From the NCBI RefSeq assembly GCF_004348985.1, contig NZ_SMKW01000005.1:1-64000 (forward strand): DNA of 64,000 nucleotides. The letters run 5' to 3'. A program made the position numbers and the translations under genes. The DNA comes from Saccharopolyspora elongata. GTDB lineage: Bacteria; Actinomycetota; Actinomycetes; Mycobacteriales; Pseudonocardiaceae. This document shows positions 59,802 through 64,000 of this stretch, piece after piece (positions within the stretch are counted from its first letter, which is position 1; the number at the start of each line of letters is the position of its first letter). The notes beneath the pieces were generated by a model. It was not told the origin of the DNA. It did not search any database and saw nothing but the letters and a program-made list of their open reading frames with translations.

Positions 59802-60014
59802 ACAGGCCCTCATGACCAAGGGAGCGGTGCTCCACCTCCAGCGCGGTTGGCCTGGTCTATTTGCTCCGCCGAATTCCTCGATGATCTTCAGCACTTCGGA
59901 CGAGCTGAAGCAAAACCTGGAGGCTTCGAACGAAAAGGCTGGTCGGCGAGCAGGCCGGGAACGCTCCATCCGCAAGGAGCCGGCGATTGGCGACCACCGC
60001 ACCGTGGGGGGTTT

Positions 60015-60080
60015 GGGGGGCTCGGCCCCCCATGCAAAGGCGAAGAGCCCCGGTCCACGCATTCCGTGGACACAGGGCTC
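60015..60080. terminator. Two hairpins downstream of tRNA-Gly
   Basis: GGGGGG/CCCCCC hairpin at 60015-60031 and a longer one at 60045-60080 (GAGCCC...GGGCTC outer stem, GTCCACG/CGTGGAC inner stem). The latter begins 10 bp after the tRNA 3' end on the minus strand and probably terminates its transcription. The bases 59802-60014 hold no supported gene. Confidence 0.65.
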
Positions 60081-60089
60081 CCAGCTCTG

Positions 60090-60160
60090 AGCGGATGACG
60101 GGAATCGAACCCGCGTTCTCAGCTTGGGAAGCTGATGTTCTACCATTGAACTACATCCGC
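60090..60160 (-). tRNA. tRNA-Gly (anticodon CCC)
   Basis: The minus strand from 60160 gives GCGGATG as 5' acceptor arm, a D arm with AGTTCAATGGTAGAAC, the anticodon stem TCAGC/GCTGA around loop TTCCCAA (anticodon CCC), the T arm GCGGGTTCGATTCCCGT and CATCCGC closing the acceptor, with discriminator T. CCA is not encoded. The tRNA-Gly/dcd neighbourhood is typical of actinobacteria. Confidence 0.93.
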
Positions 60161-60235
60161 GTACCTCATCGGCTCTCCCGAAGAGTGCCGTCAGCCTAAC
60201 ACGGTGGGGCGCGAAGATCATCACCGGGTTGCCGA

Positions 60236-60241
60236 TACGCT
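60236..60241 (+). promoter_or_regulatory. Leaderless -10 box of dcd
   Basis: TACGCT lies exactly six bases before the dcd GTG at 60248, and there is no ribosome site, the pattern of a leaderless transcript. The -35 is not clear. Confidence 0.5.
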
Positions 60242-60247
60242 GAGGGC

Positions 60248-60829
60248 GTGTTGCTGAGTGACCGGGACCTGCGCAAAGAGCTCGATGATGGCCGCCTCGA
60301 ACTTGATCCGTTCGAAGTCGCCATGATCCAGCCGTCGAGCATCGACGTCCGGCTGGATCGTTTCTTCCGGGTCTTCGACAACACCCGGTACACCCACATC
60401 GATCCGTCGAAGCAGCAGGACGAGCTGACGTCGCTGGTGGAGACGCCCGACGACGATCCGTTCGTGCTGCACCCGGGCGAGTTCGTGCTCGGGTCGACCT
60501 TCGAGTCGGTGCGGTTGCCCGATGACCTGGCCGGCCGGCTGGAGGGCAAGTCCTCGTTGGGCCGGCTGGGGTTGCTCACGCACTCCACCGCCGGGTTCAT
60601 CGATCCCGGGTTCACGGGTCACATCACCCTCGAATTGTCCAACGTGGCCAATCTGCCGATCACGTTGTGGCCGGGGATGAAGATCGGCCAGTTGTGCCTG
60701 TTCCGGTTGTCGAGCCCCGCGGACTTCCCGTACGGCTCGAAGGAGGCCGGGTCGCGCTACCAGGGGCAGCGCGGGCCGACGCCGTCGCGGGCGTACCTCA
60801 ACTTCCGGCGCACCGACACCCGGCGCTGA
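60248..60829 (+). CDS. dcd: dCTP deaminase (possibly bifunctional with dUTPase)
   Basis: A 193-residue enzyme: [50 protein letters not shown] (catalytic region with Glu) and [15 protein letters not shown]. Dcd converts dCTP to dUTP; the actinobacterial enzymes, studied in M. tuberculosis, also hydrolyse dUTP to dUMP. GTG start at 60248. Its end overlaps the convergent isochorismatase-like gene by 32 bp. Confidence 0.95.
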   Translation: MLLSDRDLRKELDDGRLELDPFEVAMIQPSSIDVRLDRFFRVFDNTRYTHIDPSKQQDELTSLVETPDDDPFVLHPGEFVLGSTFESVRLPDDLAGRLEGKSSLGRLGLLTHSTAGFIDPGFTGHITLELSNVANLPITLWPGMKIGQLCLFRLSSPADFPYGSKEAGSRYQGQRGPTPSRAYLNFRRTDTRR

Positions 60830-61487
60830 GCATCGCCACCACCTCGGCGGTGGCGCGAACATCGCCGAACGACCGGTAGATGGTGTGCAGCGTGGCGTTG
60901 TGGTCCGCGTCGCGGCCCGCCGCGTTGGCGTCCGCGACCGTGATCACGCGCAAGCCCAGGGTGCTCGCGTCGCGGGCCGAGGATTCGCAGCAGACGTTGG
61001 TGACCGTGCCTGCGATCAGGACCGTGTCGATTCCGCGTTGCTCCAGTCGTTCCGGCAGCGGGCACCGGCCGGGGAAGAAGGCGCTGGGCGCGGACTTCTC
61101 GACCAGCACGTCGTTGTCGTGGATCGTGAATTCCCGCCACAGGCGCTGCGCCAGCGGGCCCGTTCCGCCTGCGGTGCGGTACACCTCGGCCGCTTCCGGG
61201 CCGTAGAACTCCTGGGCCGTCTGCGTCGGCTCGATCGCCGCCGGTAGCACCCATGCCACCGTGCCGCCGGTCTTCCGGACGGTTCGCGCCAGGCGGCCGA
61301 TGTTCGGCACGATGCCTCGGCAGTAGGGGTTGCCGGTCACGAAGAACGGCACCATGTCGATGACCACCAGCGCCGTCCGGGGCGGATCGAGGGTGGGGAA
61401 CGCGAAGCGCCTGCCGCGGCGCTCCTCGTGCCGGGCGTATTCGCGGTCCTCGATCAGCCACGCGTGCAGCTTCTCCGGCGTGTCCAT
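60798..61487 (-). CDS. Isochorismatase-family hydrolase
   Basis: A 229-residue cysteine hydrolase with the triad of the family: Asp ([12 protein letters not shown]), Lys ([12 protein letters not shown]) and Cys ([14 protein letters not shown]). Substrates range from isochorismate to nicotinamide, so the activity is not fixed. ATG at 61487 begins [10 protein letters not shown]. Confidence 0.87.
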   Translation of the reverse strand: MDTPEKLHAWLIEDREYARHEERRGRRFAFPTLDPPRTALVVIDMVPFFVTGNPYCRGIVPNIGRLARTVRKTGGTVAWVLPAAIEPTQTAQEFYGPEAAEVYRTAGGTGPLAQRLWREFTIHDNDVLVEKSAPSAFFPGRCPLPERLEQRGIDTVLIAGTVTNVCCESSARDASTLGLRVITVADANAAGRDADHNATLHTIYRSFGDVRATAEVVAMLSAGCRCAGS

Positions 61488-61729
61488 GTCGGGGCTCCTG
61501 AGTTGACACGTGATCACGACAGGTAATCATCTCAACACGCGCCGGGTGGCATTTTCCCTGGTTGTGTCTCTTTTGTGCCGCGTTGTCCTGGCTTGTGGTG
61601 ACCGTGAGCTAGTTCACCCTGAATCGAGTAAGCAAGATGGGGATTCAGAATTTACGATCCCCCTCGCCCGGCGTTCTGGAACGATCCCGCAACGGGGCGG
61701 GGTCGGCGAGCGGGCAGCAGGAGTACTCG

Positions 61730-63139
61730 ATGTCCGCATTGCAGTCGCGCGCCTCGGGCACTGCCAACGAGAACCTCGGGCACGTCGTGATGATCGCCGG
61801 GGCCGCGGCGCTCGGCGGGTTCCTCTTCGGCTACGACACCTCGGTGATCAACGGCGGCGTGGACGCCATCCAGCGGCACTTCAACGTCGGTTCCGCGTTG
61901 ACCGGCCTGACCGTTTCCTCGGCGCTGCTGGGTTCCGCGGTGGGCGCCGGGATCGCCGGCGGGTTGGCCGACCGGGTCGGCCGGATCCGGGTCATGCAGC
62001 TGGCCGCGGTCCTGTTCATCATCAGCGCCGTCGCTTCGGCCGTGCCCTTCGCGATCTGGGACCTCGCCATCTGGCGGGTCGTCGGCGGCGTCGCCATCGG
62101 CATCGCGTCGGTGATCGCGCCCGCCTACATCGCCGAGGTCGCGCCCGCCGCTTACCGCGGGCGGTTGGGGTCCTTGCAGCAGTTGGCGATCGTGCTGGGG
62201 ATCGCCGTTTCGCAGCTGGTCAACTACGCCCTGGCGCAGGCTGCCGGCGGCAGCGCTTCCGGGATGCTCGGGCCGTTGCAGGCCTGGCAGTGGATGCTCG
62301 GGGTGGCCGCGATCCCCGCGGTGATCTACCTGGTGGTGGCTTCGACGATTCCCGAGTCGCCGCGGTACCTGGTCGCGGTCGGCAAGGTCGACCGGGCGCG
62401 GGAGATCCTGGCGCAGGTCGACTCCGGTGAGCCGGATGCGAAGGTCGCCGAGATCAAGGCGGCGCTGGGCGGCGAGCGCAAGCCGCGGCTGAGCGATCTG
62501 CGGGGCCGGTTCGGGGTGCTGCCGATCGTGTGGGTCGGGATGGCCATCGCAGCGTTGCAGCAGTTCGTCGGGATCAACATCATCTTCTACTATTCGTCGT
62601 CGCTGTGGCACTCGGTGGGCATCGACGAGAGCAGTTCCCTGCTGCTGAGCCTGTTCACGTCGATCGTGAACATCGTCGGCACCTTCGTCGCGATCGCGCT
62701 GGTCGACAAGATCGGCCGCAAGCCGCTGCTGGTGATCGGTTCGCTCGGGATGGCCGTGTCGCTGGCCGTGACCGGGTGGGCGTTCAGCTTCGCCGAGGTC
62801 GTCGGCGACGAGGCGCACCTGCCCTTCCAGTGGGGCGCCGTGGCGCTGGTGTCGGCGAGCGCTTTCGTGCTGTTCTTCGCCGCCTCCTGGGGCGTGGTGA
62901 TGTGGGTGCTGCTGGGCGAGATGTTCCCGGCGCGCATCCGGGCCGCCGCGCTGGCGGTCGGCACCGCGACGAACTGGATCGCGAACTGGCTGGTGACGGT
63001 GAGCTTCCCGAGCATGCGGGATTGGAACCTGCCGGTCACCTACTTCATCTACGCCGCGTTCGCGCTGATCTCGGTGGTGTTCGTGGTGAAGTACCTGAAG
63101 GAGACCAAGGGGCGCTCGTTGGAGGAAATGGGCCGCTGA
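61730..63139 (+). CDS. Sugar porter-type MFS transporter
   Basis: A 469-residue, 12-helix transporter of the sugar porter family: GGFLFGYDTSVINGGVDAIQ, ADRVGRIRV, PAYIAEVAPAAYRGRLGSLQ, IPESPRYLVA and the closing ETKGRSLEEM. QQFVGINIIFYY carries the sugar-binding helix 7 segment. Imports a hexose, pentose or polyol by proton symport. ATG at 61730 follows AGGAG by six bases. A strong terminator follows. Confidence 0.92.
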   Translation: MSALQSRASGTANENLGHVVMIAGAAALGGFLFGYDTSVINGGVDAIQRHFNVGSALTGLTVSSALLGSAVGAGIAGGLADRVGRIRVMQLAAVLFIISAVASAVPFAIWDLAIWRVVGGVAIGIASVIAPAYIAEVAPAAYRGRLGSLQQLAIVLGIAVSQLVNYALAQAAGGSASGMLGPLQAWQWMLGVAAIPAVIYLVVASTIPESPRYLVAVGKVDRAREILAQVDSGEPDAKVAEIKAALGGERKPRLSDLRGRFGVLPIVWVGMAIAALQQFVGINIIFYYSSSLWHSVGIDESSSLLLSLFTSIVNIVGTFVAIALVDKIGRKPLLVIGSLGMAVSLAVTGWAFSFAEVVGDEAHLPFQWGAVALVSASAFVLFFAASWGVVMWVLLGEMFPARIRAAALAVGTATNWIANWLVTVSFPSMRDWNLPVTYFIYAAFALISVVFVVKYLKETKGRSLEEMGR

Positions 63140-63151
63140 CCTGGTCTGATG

Positions 63152-63192
63152 TTCGAGGGGCGTCCCCGTGGGGGCGCCCCTCGAAATTTTTT
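63152..63192 (+). terminator. Rho-independent terminator after sugar porter
   Basis: TTCGAGGGGCG... (63152-) pairs with ...CGCCCCTCGAA (to 63185), with inner TCCCC/GGGG pairs and a GTG loop, followed by ATTTTTT (63186-63192). It starts 13 bp after the stop codon. Confidence 0.9.
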
Positions 63193-63233
63193 CCGCGGGT
63201 TCGGGAACAAAGCCGGGGCGCTGCGCGTATCTA

Positions 63234-63249
63234 GTACCGTACAACGTAC
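63234..63249. promoter_or_regulatory. GTAC-repeat site before epoxide hydrolase
   Basis: Three GTAC words at 63234, 63239 and 63246 lie just before the ribosome site (AAGGAG) of the epoxide hydrolase. The arrangement suits a TetR-type operator; the upstream TATCTAG may be the -10. Confidence 0.35.
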
Positions 63250-63261
63250 GAAGGAGCGTGC

Positions 63262-64000
63262 ATGGCCTCTCGCGACATCACCCGGTTCCGCCTCGACATC
63301 CCGCAGTACGACCTGGACGACCTCCGGGAGCGGCTGGCCCGCGTCCGCTGGGCCGACGAGGTGCCCGGGCCGGGCTGGAGCTACGGCCCGCCGCTGGGTT
63401 ACCTGCGGGAGTTGGCGGAGTACTGGCGCAGCGGCTACGACTGGCGGGCGCAGGAGGCGCGGCTGAACGAATTCCCGCAGTACACCACCGAAATCGACGG
63501 CGAGAACATCCACTTCCTGCACGTCCGGTCGTCCCGGCCGGACGCGCTGCCGCTGCTGATCACGCACGGCTGGCCCAGTTCGATCGCCGAGTACCTGGAC
63601 GTCATCGGACCGCTCGGCGAGTCGTTCCACCTGGTCATCCCGTCGCTGCCGGGATACGGCCTGTCCGGGCCGACGCGCTCGGTCGGCTGGGGCGCCGGCC
63701 GGGTCGCGCGGGCCTGGGCCGAGCTGATGAGCCGGCTCGGATACGAGCGGTACGGCCTGCAGGGCGGCGACTGGGGCACGTGGATCTCCCGCGAGCTGGC
63801 GATCCTCGCGCCGGACAACGTGATCGGCCTGCACACCAACGGGATGATCACGTTCCCGGGCGGCGATCCGGCGGAGATGGCCGGGCTCACCGAGGCCGAC
63901 CACGCGCGGATGGGCGCGTGGCAGCGCTACACCGACGAGCTGTACGGCTACAAGCTGATCCAGTCGACGAAGCCGCAGGTGCTGGCGTACTCGCTGGCGG
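63262..64000 (+). CDS. Epoxide hydrolase, N-terminal part (cut by window edge)
   Basis: The first 246 residues of an alpha/beta hydrolase with the EHN domain: [20 protein letters not shown], then [20 protein letters not shown] and the [20 protein letters not shown] linker. The HGWPSS oxyanion region and QGGDWG (nucleophile Asp) follow. Epoxide hydrolases open epoxides to diols. The C-terminal part with acid and His is outside the window. ATG follows AAGGAG. Confidence 0.88.
   Translation, partial: MASRDITRFRLDIPQYDLDDLRERLARVRWADEVPGPGWSYGPPLGYLRELAEYWRSGYDWRAQEARLNEFPQYTTEIDGENIHFLHVRSSRPDALPLLITHGWPSSIAEYLDVIGPLGESFHLVIPSLPGYGLSGPTRSVGWGAGRVARAWAELMSRLGYERYGLQGGDWGTWISRELAILAPDNVIGLHTNGMITFPGGDPAEMAGLTEADHARMGAWQRYTDELYGYKLIQSTKPQVLAYSLA

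Noticed and set aside
59812-60090. A 92-codon plus-strand frame running toward the tRNA
   Set aside because: It crosses two terminator hairpins, has biased low-complexity composition and no ribosome site.
60090-60160. Integration site of a genomic island at tRNA-Gly
   Set aside because: No second copy of the tRNA 3' end was noticed nearby and no integrase gene is in the window; the dcd neighbour is a normal chromosomal arrangement.

Overview
The window is high-GC DNA with actinomycete gene order, GTG and TTG starts, possible leaderless starts (a TANNNT box six bases before the start codon) and mycothiol-type DinB-fold enzymes. The rpsF-ssb-rpsR-rplI-dnaB block, a FadE5-like acyl-CoA dehydrogenase and tRNA-Gly(CCC) beside dcd fit an actinobacterial chromosome at no great distance from the origin. 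I infer Pseudonocardiales, possibly Saccharopolyspora-like; no 16S or dnaA gene is present to prove it.

Layout. 1-9820: the end of an IS110-family transposase, a helix-turn-helix/DUF397 regulatory pair with a small partner, a secreted serine protease, a PhoX-type phosphatase, an MFS pump and a large acidic protein of unknown function. 10002-22151 (mostly minus strand): a LuxR-type ATPase regulator, a DUF3592 membrane protein, a persulfide-dioxygenase/rhodanese protein with a cupin, a crcB-DUF190-crcB fluoride cluster, a TipA-like MerR regulator, a DHA2 pump, a nucleoside hydrolase and a DrrAB-like ABC exporter. 22410-29012: FadE5-like dehydrogenase, DUF3224/WYL regulator pair, GT87 mannosyltransferase, endonuclease IV and a surface-anchored Pro-rich protein. 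29307-32735: ribosomal/replication operon and dnaB. 33098-40291: an accessory segment with Tn3-family remnants, an SDR and its regulator, an imine-reductase/TetR pair, and a second methionine aminopeptidase beside its own small repressor. 40463-57583: regulators and detoxification-type enzymes, including an ECF42/DGPF pair, an ECF41/carboxymuconolactone decarboxylase pair, several TetR and AraC regulators, a broken LCP gene and a subtilisin-inhibitor-like protein. 57724-64000: CsaA, an orphan Imm1 immunity gene with a toxin stub, small membrane proteins, tRNA-Gly, dcd, a sugar porter and the start of an epoxide hydrolase.

The most unusual content is non-coding or tiny. (1) A 144-nt cassette coding for a 47-residue peptide sits between two unrelated gene pairs (21055-21198 and 48283-48426). 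It overlaps both neighbours by ATGA each time, like the MIRU elements of Mycobacterium tuberculosis but with a different sequence. (2) A structured repeat of about 200 bp occurs three times (near 5554, 16324 and 20031). One copy splits an older perfect hairpin and is flanked by a 6-bp direct repeat, so it appears to have moved; its stems vary between copies while keeping pairing. (3) Pairs of TTTCGCGCGAAA palindromes 41-42 bp apart occur at three intergenic places. (4) Long hairpins of recurring sequence lie between convergent genes and before rpsF. Several promoter regions carry clear operator dyads next to the regulator gene that probably binds them.
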